64,000 nucleotides of DNA from Mangrovimicrobium sp033283385. Its GTDB lineage: Bacteria > Pseudomonadota > Gammaproteobacteria > Pseudomonadales > Halieaceae. A program made the position numbers and the translations under genes. The notes beneath the pieces are model-generated. The model was not told the origin of the DNA, ran no database searches, and saw only the letters and a program-made list of their open reading frames with translations. This document shows, in pieces, positions 26,429 through 35,542 of this stretch. The first letter of the stretch is position 1; each line of letters begins with the position of its first letter. Location of the stretch: the NCBI GenBank assembly GCA_033283385.1, contig JAWMQQ010000001.1, positions 434,001-498,000 of the forward strand, in the 5' to 3' direction.

Positions 26429-27139
26429 TTACATGTTCTGGTGATGCGGCGTGTGCGAATCCGCTGCCGCGCCCGTCCAGTGTAAATGACCCGCGTGTGC
26501 GCTCACGAGATACAGCGTCCACAGGCCGGCGGCGATCAGCAGCAGTGCGATCAGCAGCTTTAGCCCGCGTCGCCTGAGGAAGGCCTGCGCGTGGGCAGCG
26601 CCGAAACTGGTCGCCAGCATGGCGGGCAGCGTGCCCAGGCCGAAACAGAACATCAGCAGTGCCGATTGCGCGGCGCTCTGCGCGGTTGCCGCCCAGGCCA
26701 GGCTGGAGTAGATCAGTCCGCAGGGCATCATGCCCCAGCACAAGCCCAGCGCCGCTGCCTGCAAGGGGTGGTGCAGTGGCAGCAGGCGGGACGAGAGCCG
26801 TTGCACCGGTTGCCACAGCCGCGCACCGGCGCGCTCCAGCACGAGAATGCCGCGCCACCAGTCGGCGATATAAAGTCCCATGGCGACCAGCAGCACACCG
26901 GCGAGGTAGCGCAGGGCGATGGTCCAGGCGGCGATATCGACGCTGCCCGTGAGCAGGCCCAGCAGGGCGCCGAGCAGGGTATAGCTGGCGATTCTGCCGG
27001 CGTGGTAGGACAGGGTGAGGGAGAGGCGCCGCTCGCCGCCGAGGTTGAGCGCCGCGGCGATACCGCCGCACATGCCCAGGCAGTGCCCGGCCCCGGCCAG
27101 CCCGAGGCCCAGCGCTCCGAGAACGGCGGGTTCGCTCAC
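26429..27139 (-). CDS. sulfite-exporter TauE/SafE-like membrane protein of the cco locus
   Basis: A 236-residue polytopic membrane protein (six or so hydrophobic segments) of the DsbD/TauE-like group found after ccoS in many proteobacteria. The N-terminal signature GHCLGMCGGIAAAL carries a His and Cys pair that may bind copper or act in thiol chemistry. A second matching motif, GLCWGMMPCG, lies near the middle. A link to copper delivery for cbb3 assembly is inferred from position. The GTG start overlaps the ccoS stop (GTGA), so it is translationally coupled and the last gene of the operon. Confidence 0.82.
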   Translation of the reverse strand: MSEPAVLGALGLGLAGAGHCLGMCGGIAAALNLGGERRLSLTLSYHAGRIASYTLLGALLGLLTGSVDIAAWTIALRYLAGVLLVAMGLYIADWWRGILVLERAGARLWQPVQRLSSRLLPLHHPLQAAALGLCWGMMPCGLIYSSLAWAATAQSAAQSALLMFCFGLGTLPAMLATSFGAAHAQAFLRRRGLKLLIALLLIAAGLWTLYLVSAHAGHLHWTGAAADSHTPHHQNM

Positions 27140-27306
27140 TGTTTTTCCCTTGTCTCGTCGCCCGGCGCGTCGTCGTCGTTGAGGATGCGCGAGGCCTCCT
27201 TGTCGAGATCGTCGTACTGGCCGCTGTCGATCGCCCACAGCAGCAGCTTGATGCCGAGCCCGACGAACAGCAGCGCCACGGGAATCAGCAGGTAGAGGCT
27301 ATCCAC
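27136..27306 (-). CDS. ccoS: cbb3 oxidase maturation protein CcoS
   Basis: A 56-residue single-span membrane protein needed for cofactor insertion into cbb3 oxidase. It begins (GTG) VDSLYLLIPVALLFVGLGIK, the characteristic CcoS helix, followed by a short acidic tail (YDDLDKEASRILND). The GTG start overlaps ccoI by 8 bp. An upstream GTG at 27330 would only add ccoI-overlapping residues. Confidence 0.9.
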   Translation of the reverse strand: MDSLYLLIPVALLFVGLGIKLLLWAIDSGQYDDLDKEASRILNDDDAPGDETREKQ

Positions 27307-29749
27307 GAAGCACCTCCGGCGCTGCGACACCGGACCGGTGCAATCGCAGGGAATTGGTTACCACCAGCAACGAGCTCAGCGACATGCCGATGGCCGCGGC
27401 CCAGGGCGGCACGTGGCCACTGGCCGCCAGCGGAATCGCCAGCAGGTTGTAGCCCAGCGCCCAGGCGAAGTTCTGCAGGATGATGCGGCGGCAGGCGCGC
27501 GCCTTGCCCCAGCTGCGGGTGACCCCGCCGAGGTCGCCGGCGAGCACGAAGTCCGCCTGCGCCCGGGCCAGGTCGGTGGCGCCGGCAACCGCGAAGCTGG
27601 CGTCGGCGGCGCCCAGCACCGGCGCGTCGTTGAGGCCATCGCCGACCATCGCGACCACCGCGCCGGCATCCTGCAATTCACGCAGTCTCCGCAGTTTCTC
27701 CTGCGGCTGCAGGCCGCTGCCGGTGACCTCGATGCCGAGTTCCGCGGCCAGTTGCGCCGCGCGCGGCGAGCTGTCGCCGCTGAGCATACCGACGCGAACA
27801 CCGGCTGCCCGGGCCGCGGCGATCACCGCGGGGGCTTCCTCGCGGGTGGGATCGCTGAAGCCTATCCAGGCCAGCGGCTGTTCCTCGCGGCACATGGCTA
27901 CCCAGTAGAGCGGTTCTTCCGGCGGCTCCGGCAGTACGGGGCACAGCGCCCGGCAAAAGGCCGCGCTGCCCATGCGGTAACGCAGGCCGTCGTATTCGCC
28001 CTCCAGGCCGGCGCCGGCGATATGCACTACCTGGGCAAAGGCGGTGTTTGCAGGGGTATTCGCGAAGGCACGGCTGATCGGGTGGTTGGAAAACTGCTGC
28101 AGGCCCGCGGCGAGTTCGAGCAGCTCGCGTGCGTCGCAGTCGCCCAGCACGAGCACCCGCTCGACGGCCAGGCTGCCCTCGGTAAGCGTGCCGGTCTTGT
28201 CGAACAGCAGGTGCGTGCAGCGCCCCAGCGATTCCAGCGCGTTCTCGCCGCGCACGATCACGCCGGCCGAGCGCAGCGACGCGGCCGCGGCAGTGAGCGC
28301 CGCGGGGGTCGCCAGCGCCAGCGCGCAGGGGCAGGAGATGACCAGCACCGAGAGGCTGACCCACAGCGCCCGCGACGGGTCGAGTTGCAGCCACACCGCG
28401 GCGGTGCCCGCCGTCAGCAGCAGCACCCCGGCGACGAACCAGCCGGCGATGCGGTCGGCCAGCCGCGCCAGCTTCGGCTTGCCGCTGCGCGCCGCGTCCA
28501 CGGATTGCTGGAGCGCAGCCAGCCGGCTGTGGGCGAAGTCCACCAGCACATCGGCCTGCAGCGCGGATTCCACGTTCACGCTGCCGGCGTAGATGGTTTC
28601 TCCCGGGTGCACGGTGCGCGGCAGGTGCTCGCCGTTGAAGGTGTCCTCGCGTACGGCGCCGATACCGTCGACGACGCTCGCGTCGGCCGGCACGGTCTGG
28701 CCCGGCCTGACCAGCACCCGGTCCCCGGGCCGCAACAGCCGCCGCGGCCGGGTGACCCACTGTCCCTCGTGGCGCACGGACACCGCGTCAGGCAGCGCCG
28801 CCTCCACATCGAACCAGGCCAGCGCGTAGTGGCGGCGCACCCGGGCCTCGAGAAACCGCCCCAGCAGCAGGAAGAAGGTGAACATGACCACCGAGTCGAA
28901 ATACACCTGCCCGGAGCCGGTGAGCGTCGCCCAGGCGCTGGCCAGCCAGGCCAGGCCGATGGCCAGGGCGACCGGCAGGTCCATGACCAGCGCGCCCTGG
29001 CGCAGGTGGCGCCAGGCGGTGCGGAAGAAGATTCCCGCGGCGTAGTACACGACGAAGCCGGAGACCAGCAGGCTGAAGCCGCGCAACAGGCCGCGGTACT
29101 GTTCCTCTATGCCCTGCAGGTCGCCGGCGTGCAGGGCGACGGCGAACATGCCCACCTGCATCATGCCGAAGCCGGCGACGCCGAGGCGGCGCAGGTCCGC
29201 GCGGTATTCCCGCGAGAGCTGCTCGCGCCGGGTGTCGGCGCGAAACGGCTGCGGGCGATAGCCCAGGGCCTCGACGCGGGCGAAGATTTCGCTGAGGGGA
29301 ATTCGCGCGGGATCGAAGCGCAGGTCCAGCCGGCTGTGTTGCAACTGCACCGAGGCTGCCAGTATGCCGGGTACGCGGGACAGCGCCTGTTCGATCAGCC
29401 AGGTGCAGGCGGCGCAGCTGATGCCGCCCAGCAGCAGGCGCGCGCTGACGCTGCCATCCGCGTTGCTGCTGGAGAAATCCCCGGCGAGTTCCGGGTCGTC
29501 GTAGACCCGGTATTCGCCGGCGGTGTCCGCCGGTTCGCCGGGGCGTTCGCTGTAGCTGCTGCGGCGCCGGTAGAAGGAATCCAGCCCGCTGCCGGCGATC
29601 AGGCCGGCCACGGCGCGGCAGCCCGGGCAGCACATGGGGCGCGCTTGCCCGTCGATGTCCACGAACAGGGAGACGCCTGCCGGTACTGGCTCGCCGCAGT
29701 GGTAGCAGGTTTCAGGGGCGGCGATGGGGCGTTGCTCAGCTACCGCCAT
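27299..29749 (-). CDS. ccoI: cbb3-type oxidase Cu(I) P-type ATPase CcoI
   Basis: An 816-residue copper-transporting P1B ATPase that delivers Cu to the CcoN active site. Features in order: Cys-rich N-terminus (CYHCGEPV ... CCPGC), an HMA domain with GGISCAACT (about 109-117), eight transmembrane helices with the ion motif SCPCALA (about 470-476), phosphorylation site DKTGTLTEG, and hinge GDGLNDAPVL. It overlaps ccoH by 14 bp and ccoS by 8 bp within the cco operon. Confidence 0.95.
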   Translation of the reverse strand: MAVAEQRPIAAPETCYHCGEPVPAGVSLFVDIDGQARPMCCPGCRAVAGLIAGSGLDSFYRRRSSYSERPGEPADTAGEYRVYDDPELAGDFSSSNADGSVSARLLLGGISCAACTWLIEQALSRVPGILAASVQLQHSRLDLRFDPARIPLSEIFARVEALGYRPQPFRADTRREQLSREYRADLRRLGVAGFGMMQVGMFAVALHAGDLQGIEEQYRGLLRGFSLLVSGFVVYYAAGIFFRTAWRHLRQGALVMDLPVALAIGLAWLASAWATLTGSGQVYFDSVVMFTFFLLLGRFLEARVRRHYALAWFDVEAALPDAVSVRHEGQWVTRPRRLLRPGDRVLVRPGQTVPADASVVDGIGAVREDTFNGEHLPRTVHPGETIYAGSVNVESALQADVLVDFAHSRLAALQQSVDAARSGKPKLARLADRIAGWFVAGVLLLTAGTAAVWLQLDPSRALWVSLSVLVISCPCALALATPAALTAAAASLRSAGVIVRGENALESLGRCTHLLFDKTGTLTEGSLAVERVLVLGDCDARELLELAAGLQQFSNHPISRAFANTPANTAFAQVVHIAGAGLEGEYDGLRYRMGSAAFCRALCPVLPEPPEEPLYWVAMCREEQPLAWIGFSDPTREEAPAVIAAARAAGVRVGMLSGDSSPRAAQLAAELGIEVTGSGLQPQEKLRRLRELQDAGAVVAMVGDGLNDAPVLGAADASFAVAGATDLARAQADFVLAGDLGGVTRSWGKARACRRIILQNFAWALGYNLLAIPLAASGHVPPWAAAIGMSLSSLLVVTNSLRLHRSGVAAPEVLRG

Positions 29750-30236
29750 GGTGCGCGAAGTCCGCCGCTTCCAGGGTGCCGGCCAGGCGCCATTGGAGTT
29801 CCCCGGAGGCGGGTTCCAGCGTCCAGTGCCAGCGCGGGCCCACGTCGCTGGCCAGCCGGCCGCGGTACTCGCCCGGCACGCTCTCCAACAGGGTCAGCTG
29901 GAAATCGAGGTTGGCCTCCATCGGGTGGCTGAGCCGCAGGCGCAGCTGGTTCACCGCCACCGGCCCGGTGGTGTCCACGACCACCTCGCTGCCGTCGATG
30001 CGCAACTGCGCCCGGATGCCGTCCTTTTCAGCTTCCGTCAACTGCGCGAGTTCGCGATTGATGGCGAGGCCGTCCTTGTAATACTGGTCGTCGACGAGGT
30101 CGTCCGCGCCCTCGACAGCGATGATCAGCGTGGAGATGCTGGCGACCACGACAATCGCGGGCAGGCCGATCAGGAACCAGGGCCAGAACTGCCGGTACCA
30201 GGGGGTGTCGTCCTCGCGGGGAAGCGGCCGGTTCAT
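29736..30236 (-). CDS. ccoH: cbb3 oxidase assembly protein CcoH (FixH family)
   Basis: A 166-residue membrane-anchored protein. The segment WYRQFWPWFLIGLPAIVVVASIS (about 12-35) is the single transmembrane helix, and the periplasmic FixH domain follows (DDQYYKDGLAINRELA is the family signature). It helps mature the oxidase complex. It starts 1 bp after the ccoG stop and overlaps ccoI, consistent with one polycistronic message. Confidence 0.92.
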   Translation of the reverse strand: MNRPLPREDDTPWYRQFWPWFLIGLPAIVVVASISTLIIAVEGADDLVDDQYYKDGLAINRELAQLTEAEKDGIRAQLRIDGSEVVVDTTGPVAVNQLRLRLSHPMEANLDFQLTLLESVPGEYRGRLASDVGPRWHWTLEPASGELQWRLAGTLEAADFAHHGGS

Positions 30237-30237
30237 G

Positions 30238-31653
30238 CTAAAGCGGCTTGACGAAGCGCGATTCGTGTTCGGCGCGCAGCGATTCGAGGTCGGTGGCGCG
30301 CACCTTGAATTCGAACTCCGTGCTCGGCCGCTCCAGGGCAGCGGGGTCCATCCGCACGCGCAGGCTGATAGTGCGCACCTCGCCACCGTCCAGCGTGTAC
30401 TCGGTGTCGCCGATGATGCGGGCTCCCGGGAGGTCGTCCAGCGAAATTTCGAATTCGTGCATCTCCGGGTCCATGTTGGCCAGGCGCAAGGTGTAGATGT
30501 TGTCGATCTCGCCGGTGTCGGTCGGCAGGTAGAGCTGGTTGCGCTCGCGAATCACCGACAGCTCCAGCGGTACCCTTGTCAGCATGTTATAGGAGAACAC
30601 GCCGACCATCACGCACAGCACCAGTACGTAGCCGATGATGCGCGGCCGCAGCCAGTGGGTATGGCCACCCTCCAGTTCGCGCTCGCTGGTATAGCGGATC
30701 AGGCCGCGGGGGTAGTGCATCTTGTCCATCACCGAGTCGCAGGCGTCGACGCACAGGGCGCAGCCGATGCACTCGTATTGCAGGCCGTGGCGGATGTCGA
30801 TGCCGGTGGGGCAGACCTGCACGCACAGTTCGCAGTCGATGCAGTGCCCAAGGCCCAGCTGCGCAGGGTCGGCATCGCGCTTGCGGCTGCCGCGCGGTTC
30901 GCCGCGGCGCTCGTCGTAGGAGACGATCAGCGTATCGTGATCGAACATCACCGACTGGAAGCGGGCGTAGGGGCACATGTACTTGCACACCTGTTCGCGC
31001 ATCCAGCCGGCATTGCCATAGGTGGCGAAGGTGAAGAAGCCGGTCCAGAACACCGCCACCAGGGGCGCCTGCAGGGTGAGCATGTCCGCGGTGAGCGCGC
31101 GGATGCCGTAGAAATAGCCGACGAAGGTAAAGCCCGTGGCAAAGGCCACGAACAGCCAGGAGCCGTGTTTCATGCTCTTTTTTACGAGCTTTTCCAGGCT
31201 CCAGGGCGCCTGGTCCAGCTTCATGCGCTGGTTGCGGCTGCCCTCGGTATACTGTTCCAGCCACATGAAAATACTGGTCCACACGGTCTGCGGGCAGGTG
31301 TAGCCGCACCACAGGCGCCCGGCGAAGGTGGTGACCGCGAACAGCGAGAAGGCCGCGATGATCAGCAGGAAGGCAAGCATGGGGAAATCCTGCGGCCAGA
31401 ACACCATGCCGAGGATATAGAACTTGCGCGCCGGCAGGTCGAACAGCACCGCCTGGTGCCCCTCCCAGTTGATCCAGGGCAGCAGGAAGTAACCCAGCAA
31501 CAGGGGCCATCCGGTGTACAGGCGGATGCGCTGGAAGAATCCCTCGACCTTGCGTGTATAGATGCGCTCGCGGCGCTGGTAGAGATCCAGCTCGCCGACT
31601 TCCGCCGGCGCGATTTCCGTGAGATCTATCCGGTCTTCTTCAGTTTGTGACAC
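30238..31653 (-). CDS. ccoG: cbb3 oxidase accessory iron-sulfur protein CcoG
   Basis: A 471-residue membrane protein with five or so transmembrane helices and two [4Fe-4S] ferredoxin-type clusters (CIDCELCVQVCPTG and CIGCALCVDACD). A NapH-like motif CGYTCPQTVW lies on the first half. The C-terminal domain is an Ig-like periplasmic fold. CcoG reduces Cu(II) for delivery to the oxidase. It sits between ccoP (7-bp gap) and ccoH. Confidence 0.94.
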   Translation of the reverse strand: MSQTEEDRIDLTEIAPAEVGELDLYQRRERIYTRKVEGFFQRIRLYTGWPLLLGYFLLPWINWEGHQAVLFDLPARKFYILGMVFWPQDFPMLAFLLIIAAFSLFAVTTFAGRLWCGYTCPQTVWTSIFMWLEQYTEGSRNQRMKLDQAPWSLEKLVKKSMKHGSWLFVAFATGFTFVGYFYGIRALTADMLTLQAPLVAVFWTGFFTFATYGNAGWMREQVCKYMCPYARFQSVMFDHDTLIVSYDERRGEPRGSRKRDADPAQLGLGHCIDCELCVQVCPTGIDIRHGLQYECIGCALCVDACDSVMDKMHYPRGLIRYTSERELEGGHTHWLRPRIIGYVLVLCVMVGVFSYNMLTRVPLELSVIRERNQLYLPTDTGEIDNIYTLRLANMDPEMHEFEISLDDLPGARIIGDTEYTLDGGEVRTISLRVRMDPAALERPSTEFEFKVRATDLESLRAEHESRFVKPL

Positions 31654-31660
31654 CGCATCC

Positions 31661-32539
31661 TCAATGGCTGAGACTATAGACGTAGGCCGTGAGCAGGTGG
31701 ATCTTGTCCTCGCTCAGCAGGTTCTTGTGCGCGGGCATCACGCCGTTGCGCCCGGCGCGGATGGTGTGCGCGATCTGGTCCTCATTGCCGCCGTACAGCC
31801 AGATACCGTTGGTCAGGTTGGGCGCACCCAGCGCCAGGTTGCCCTTGCCTTCGGGGCCGTGGCAGGCCACGCAATAGGTCTGGAAAACCTTCTCCCCCGC
31901 CGCGACTTTCGCCGGGTCTGACTCGCGGCCGTTCAGCGACATCACGTAGGCGGCGGCTTCAGCGACACCGTTGTCGCCGAGTATGCTGCCCCAGGCCGGC
32001 ATCGCGCCCTGGCGGCCGTTGGTGATAGTGGCCTTGATCTGCTCGGGCGCGCCGCCGTAAAGCCAGTCGTCGTCGGTCAGGTTGGGGAAGCCGTAGGCGC
32101 CCTTGGCGTCGGATCCGTGGCACTGTGCGCAGTTGTTGGCGAACAGGCGCATGCCCATTTTATGGGCGGCGGGATCCAGCGCCACATCCTCGACGGGCAT
32201 GGCCAGGTAGCGATCGCGCATCTCGCGGAACTTCGCGTCCGCCGCGGCGACCTCGCGCTCGTGCTGGCCCACTTCGGTCCAGCCCAGCAGGCCCTTGTAA
32301 TTACCGAGGCCCGGGTAGAGGGCGAGGTAGACGATGCCGAACAGGATGGTCAGCACGAACATGCTGAACCACCAGGCGGGCAGGGGGTTCTCGTATTCCT
32401 CGATACCGTCGTATACGTGACCGGTGGTCTTGCCCTCGGCGCCCGGTTCGCGCTTGCGGTTGGCGAACAGGATCCAGGTCACGCCGACAATGGTCGCGAC
32501 CGTCAGGACGATAATCCACAGGCTCCAGAAACTAGTCAT
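31661..32539 (-). CDS. ccoP: cbb3 cytochrome oxidase subunit III, dihaem cytochrome c
   Basis: A 292-residue subunit. It has an N-terminal transmembrane helix (FWSLWIIVLTVATIVGVTWILF), a second helix (AWWFSMFVLTILFGIVYLAL), and two c-type haem sites CAQCH and CVACH with axial Met in GAMPAW and GVMPAH. It passes electrons from the bc1 pool to CcoO/N. It overlaps ccoQ by 8 bp. Confidence 0.95.
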   Translation of the reverse strand: MTSFWSLWIIVLTVATIVGVTWILFANRKREPGAEGKTTGHVYDGIEEYENPLPAWWFSMFVLTILFGIVYLALYPGLGNYKGLLGWTEVGQHEREVAAADAKFREMRDRYLAMPVEDVALDPAAHKMGMRLFANNCAQCHGSDAKGAYGFPNLTDDDWLYGGAPEQIKATITNGRQGAMPAWGSILGDNGVAEAAAYVMSLNGRESDPAKVAAGEKVFQTYCVACHGPEGKGNLALGAPNLTNGIWLYGGNEDQIAHTIRAGRNGVMPAHKNLLSEDKIHLLTAYVYSLSH

Positions 32540-32711
32540 TCCTGCTTTCCTCCTGCAGGGTGCGTTGATTCATCTCCTCGTCCGCGAACGGCAGCCGGGC
32601 GGCCTCGTCGAACGGGGCTTTGCGCTTTTTGCTGTATGCCCAGATGCACAGGCCGATAAAGCCCACCATGAGCAGCGCGGTGCTGATACCTCTCAGGTCG
32701 TTGATGTCCAT
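32532..32711 (-). CDS. ccoQ: cbb3 oxidase small subunit CcoQ
   Basis: A 59-residue single-span protein read directly from the minus strand. It starts MDINDLRGISTALLMVGFIG and continues with a basic AYSKKRKAPFDEAARLPFADE motif characteristic of CcoQ. It stabilises the oxidase. The ATG overlaps the ccoO TGA by one base (TGATG), and its end overlaps ccoP. Confidence 0.93.
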   Translation of the reverse strand: MDINDLRGISTALLMVGFIGLCIWAYSKKRKAPFDEAARLPFADEEMNQRTLQEESRND

Positions 32712-33319
32712 CAGCGCCTCGTCTGTAGCAGGGTGCCCAGTTGTTGCAGGTAGGCAACCAGGGCGTCGATTTCTTTCTTGCCGGCGACGGCGTCTTTGGC
32801 GCCGGCGATGTCCTCGTCGGTGTAGGGCACACCCACGGAGCGCAGCGCCGCCATCTTCTTGCCGGTGAGCTCACCCGTCAGCGTTTTCTCGAACAGCCAG
32901 GGGAAGGCGGGCATGTTGGATTCCGGCACCACGTCGCGCGGGTTGAACAGGTGCGCGCGCTGCCAGTCGTCCGAGTAGCGCCCGCCCACCCGGGCGAGGT
33001 CCGGCCCGGTGCGCTTGGAGCCCCACAGGAAGGGGTGGTCGTAGACGAATTCGCCGGCCACCGAGTAGTGGCCGTAGCGCTCGGTCTCGGCGCGCAGGGG
33101 GCGGATCATCTGCGAGTGGCAGTTGTTGCAGCCCTCGCGGATATAGATGTCCCGGCCCTCCAGTTCCAGCGCCGGCAGCGGCTTGAGGCCGGTGATGGGC
33201 TCGTTGGTCTGCTTGAGGAACATCAGCGGGACCAGTTCCACCAGGGTGCCGAAGCTCAGCGCCACGACGATGAGGATCATCATCAGGCCGACATTGGTTT
33301 CTACTACATCGTGTTTCAT
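32711..33319 (-). CDS. ccoO: cbb3 cytochrome oxidase subunit II, monohaem cytochrome c
   Basis: A 202-residue membrane-anchored cytochrome c. The N-terminal anchor (VGLMMILIVVALSFGTLVELVPL) precedes a single haem site CNNCHSQM (about residue 69) and an axial Met in SNMPAFPW. The conserved RDIYIREGC and GPDLARVGGRYSD blocks are intact. It follows ccoN by 19 bp. Confidence 0.95.
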   Translation of the reverse strand: MKHDVVETNVGLMMILIVVALSFGTLVELVPLMFLKQTNEPITGLKPLPALELEGRDIYIREGCNNCHSQMIRPLRAETERYGHYSVAGEFVYDHPFLWGSKRTGPDLARVGGRYSDDWQRAHLFNPRDVVPESNMPAFPWLFEKTLTGELTGKKMAALRSVGVPYTDEDIAGAKDAVAGKKEIDALVAYLQQLGTLLQTRR

Positions 33320-33338
33320 GGTCTGTGTGTCCCCTTGC

Positions 33339-34775
33339 TCAGGCTGCGCTGGCGACGGCCGCCGGCTGTGCAGCGACGTCCCGGCGGGTGGTCATGTAGA
33401 CGTTGTAGGCCATGACCAGCATGCCGGCGAAGAAGATGCCCCCACCCAGCACCCGCACCATGTAACCGGGGTGGCTGGCGGCGACCGACTCGACGAAGCT
33501 GTAGGTGAGGGTGCCGTCCTGGTTGTAGGCGCGCCACATCAGGCCCTGCATGATGCCGTTTACCCACATCGCCGCGATGTACAGCACGGTGCCGATGGTC
33601 GACATCCAGAAATGCACGTTGATCAGGTCCACGCTGTACATGCGCTCCTTGTTGAAGAGCACCGGGATCAGGTGGTACAGCGAGCCGATGGAGATCATCG
33701 CCACCCAGCCCAGCGCGCCGGAGTGCACGTGGCCGATGGTCCAGTCGGTGTAGTGCGACAGCGCATTCACCGTCTTGATCGACATCATCGGGCCCTCGAA
33801 GGTGGACATGCCGTAGAACGAGAGGCTGACCACCAGGAAGCGCAGGATCGGGTCGGTGCGCAGTTTGTGCCAGGCGCCGGAGAGGGTCATCATGCCGTTG
33901 ATCATGCCGCCCCAGGAGGGCGCCAGCAGGATCAGCGACATCACCATGCCCAGGCTCTGGGCCCAGTCCGGCAGGGCGGTGTAGTGCAGGTGGTGCGGGC
34001 CGGCCCAGATGTACACCGCCACCAGCGCCCAGAAGTGCACGATGGACAGGCGGTAGGAGTAGACCGGGCGCTCCGCCTGCTTGGGTACGAAGTAATACAT
34101 CATGCCGAGGAAGCCGGCGGTGAGGAAGAAGCCCACCGCGTTGTGTCCGTACCACCACTGCACCATGGCGTCGACCGTGCCGGCGTAGACCGAGTAGGAC
34201 TTGGTCATGCTCACCGGCACTTCCATGCTGTTGAGGATGTGCAGCACCGCCACCGCGATGATGAACGCGCCGTAGAACCAGTTGGCCACGTAGATGTGGT
34301 GCACCTTGCGCTTGGCGACCGTGCCGAAGAAGACGATGGCGTAGACCACCCAGACCACCGCGATCAGGATATCGATGGGCCACTCCAGTTCGGCGTATTC
34401 CTTGCTGGTGGTGTAGCCCAGCGGCAGGGTGATGGCGGCGGCGACGATCACTGCCTGCCAGCCCCAGAAGGTGAAGGCCGCGAGCTTGTCGGAAACCAGC
34501 CGCACCTGGCAGGTGCGCTGCACCACGTAGTAGGAGGTGGCGAACAGGGCGCAGCCGCCGAAGGCGAAGATCACCGCGTTGGTGTGCAGCGGGCGCAGCC
34601 TGCCGAAGTGCAGCCACTCCACGCCGGGGTTGAGCTGGGGCCAGGCCAGCTGCGCCGCGATCAGCACGCCGACCAGCATGCCGACGATGCCCCAAACCAC
34701 GGTCATGATGGCGAACTGGCGTATGACCTTGTAGTTGTAGGTTGGGTGTTCCAGTGCAGCGTTTAGCTCACTCAT
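33339..34775 (-). CDS. ccoN: cbb3 cytochrome c oxidase subunit I
   Basis: A 478-residue catalytic haem-copper subunit with 12 predicted transmembrane helices. Haem and Cu ligands are visible as RPLHTNAVIF (low-spin haem His), WYGHNAVGFFLTAGFLGMMYY (CuB His), WAGPHHLHYTALPDW (CuB His pair) and IGHVHSGALGWVAM (haem ligands). As a high-affinity oxidase it reduces O2 in microaerobic conditions. It is preceded by the Yip1-family gene and the operon's Fnr promoter. Confidence 0.96.
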   Translation of the reverse strand: MSELNAALEHPTYNYKVIRQFAIMTVVWGIVGMLVGVLIAAQLAWPQLNPGVEWLHFGRLRPLHTNAVIFAFGGCALFATSYYVVQRTCQVRLVSDKLAAFTFWGWQAVIVAAAITLPLGYTTSKEYAELEWPIDILIAVVWVVYAIVFFGTVAKRKVHHIYVANWFYGAFIIAVAVLHILNSMEVPVSMTKSYSVYAGTVDAMVQWWYGHNAVGFFLTAGFLGMMYYFVPKQAERPVYSYRLSIVHFWALVAVYIWAGPHHLHYTALPDWAQSLGMVMSLILLAPSWGGMINGMMTLSGAWHKLRTDPILRFLVVSLSFYGMSTFEGPMMSIKTVNALSHYTDWTIGHVHSGALGWVAMISIGSLYHLIPVLFNKERMYSVDLINVHFWMSTIGTVLYIAAMWVNGIMQGLMWRAYNQDGTLTYSFVESVAASHPGYMVRVLGGGIFFAGMLVMAYNVYMTTRRDVAAQPAAVASAA

Positions 34776-34824
34776 GGTTCTGTTCCACTAGCAGGTTGCA
34801 GGTTCACGTTGGAATAGGTACGGC

Positions 34825-35433
34825 TCACGACGGGTGATCCGTGAATGCCGGGGCGGCCCCGAAGTCCCAGAGAATGACCGCGCCGGCCATCAGGCAGATC
34901 AGGATGACCAGGGCCACGCCCATGACGGCGCTGGAAAACAGGAAGCCGCGCTCCTCGGGGATGCCCATCAGGATGGGGATGCCCAGGTAGATAAGGTAGA
35001 CCGCCCAGCACACCGAGAAAATACCGATCAGCATGTCCAGCCAGAGGATCGGGTAGAAACCGCTGAGACCGGCGATAAACATCGGCGTCGCGGCCAGCGA
35101 GGCGATGATGATGCCCTTGGTGATGCTGGATTCGGCGCCGTAGGTCTCCGCCATCCAGTGGATGAAATAGCCGATGACGCTGAGGCAGATAATCTGGGTG
35201 AGGTAAAACAGGATGCAGATCGTGCGCGCGCTCTGGGCGGTGAGGTATTGGGGATCCCCGCCGGCGACGGTCCAGCCGACATGGGTGGTGCCGAAATACC
35301 AGGCGACCGCGGGCAGGATGGCCAGGAACCATGGATACAGCAGCAGTGTACGGAACGAGTTCTCCGGCAGCTGCGCAATGCGCTGCCACTGGGCACTTGG
35401 CTGTACCAAAAGACCGAAAGTATGCTGAATCAT
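34825..35433 (-). CDS. Yip1-family membrane protein, first gene of the cco operon
   Basis: A 202-residue inner-membrane protein with about five hydrophobic helices (LLLYPWFLAILPAVAWYF, ICILFYLTQIICLSVIGYFI and others) and the Yip1-like start MIQHTFGLLVQPSAQW. The family is common in bacteria but its role is unclear. It lies directly behind the Fnr promoter and 49 bp before ccoN, so it is probably cotranscribed with the oxidase. The ATG at 35433 follows GGGGAGA; an upstream TTG at 35457 is less likely. Confidence 0.82.
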   Translation of the reverse strand: MIQHTFGLLVQPSAQWQRIAQLPENSFRTLLLYPWFLAILPAVAWYFGTTHVGWTVAGGDPQYLTAQSARTICILFYLTQIICLSVIGYFIHWMAETYGAESSITKGIIIASLAATPMFIAGLSGFYPILWLDMLIGIFSVCWAVYLIYLGIPILMGIPEERGFLFSSAVMGVALVILICLMAGAVILWDFGAAPAFTDHPS

Positions 35434-35506
35434 TAGAATCTGATCTCCCCAACGCAACTGTTGCAGTAGCGAGATCGTATTCTAGGATGTCCGCCCCCGT
35501 GCGCCC

Positions 35507-35520
35507 TTGACGCACATCAA
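35507..35520 (-). promoter_or_regulatory. Fnr/Anr box of the cco operon
   Basis: On the minus strand this is TTGATGTGCGTCAA, a 5-4-5 near-palindrome matching TTGAT-N4-ATCAA except for one base. TAGAAT (35479-35484) follows after exactly 22 bp as -10, giving class II geometry. It drives Yip1-ccoNOQPGHIS. Confidence 0.8.
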
Positions 35521-35542
35521 CACATGTTGAGGAACGTCGACA

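Noticed and set aside
27338..29932. An 864-residue plus-strand frame opposite ccoI
   Set aside because: Antisense shadow. The minus strand encodes an unmistakable copper ATPase with CPC, DKTG and GDGLND motifs.
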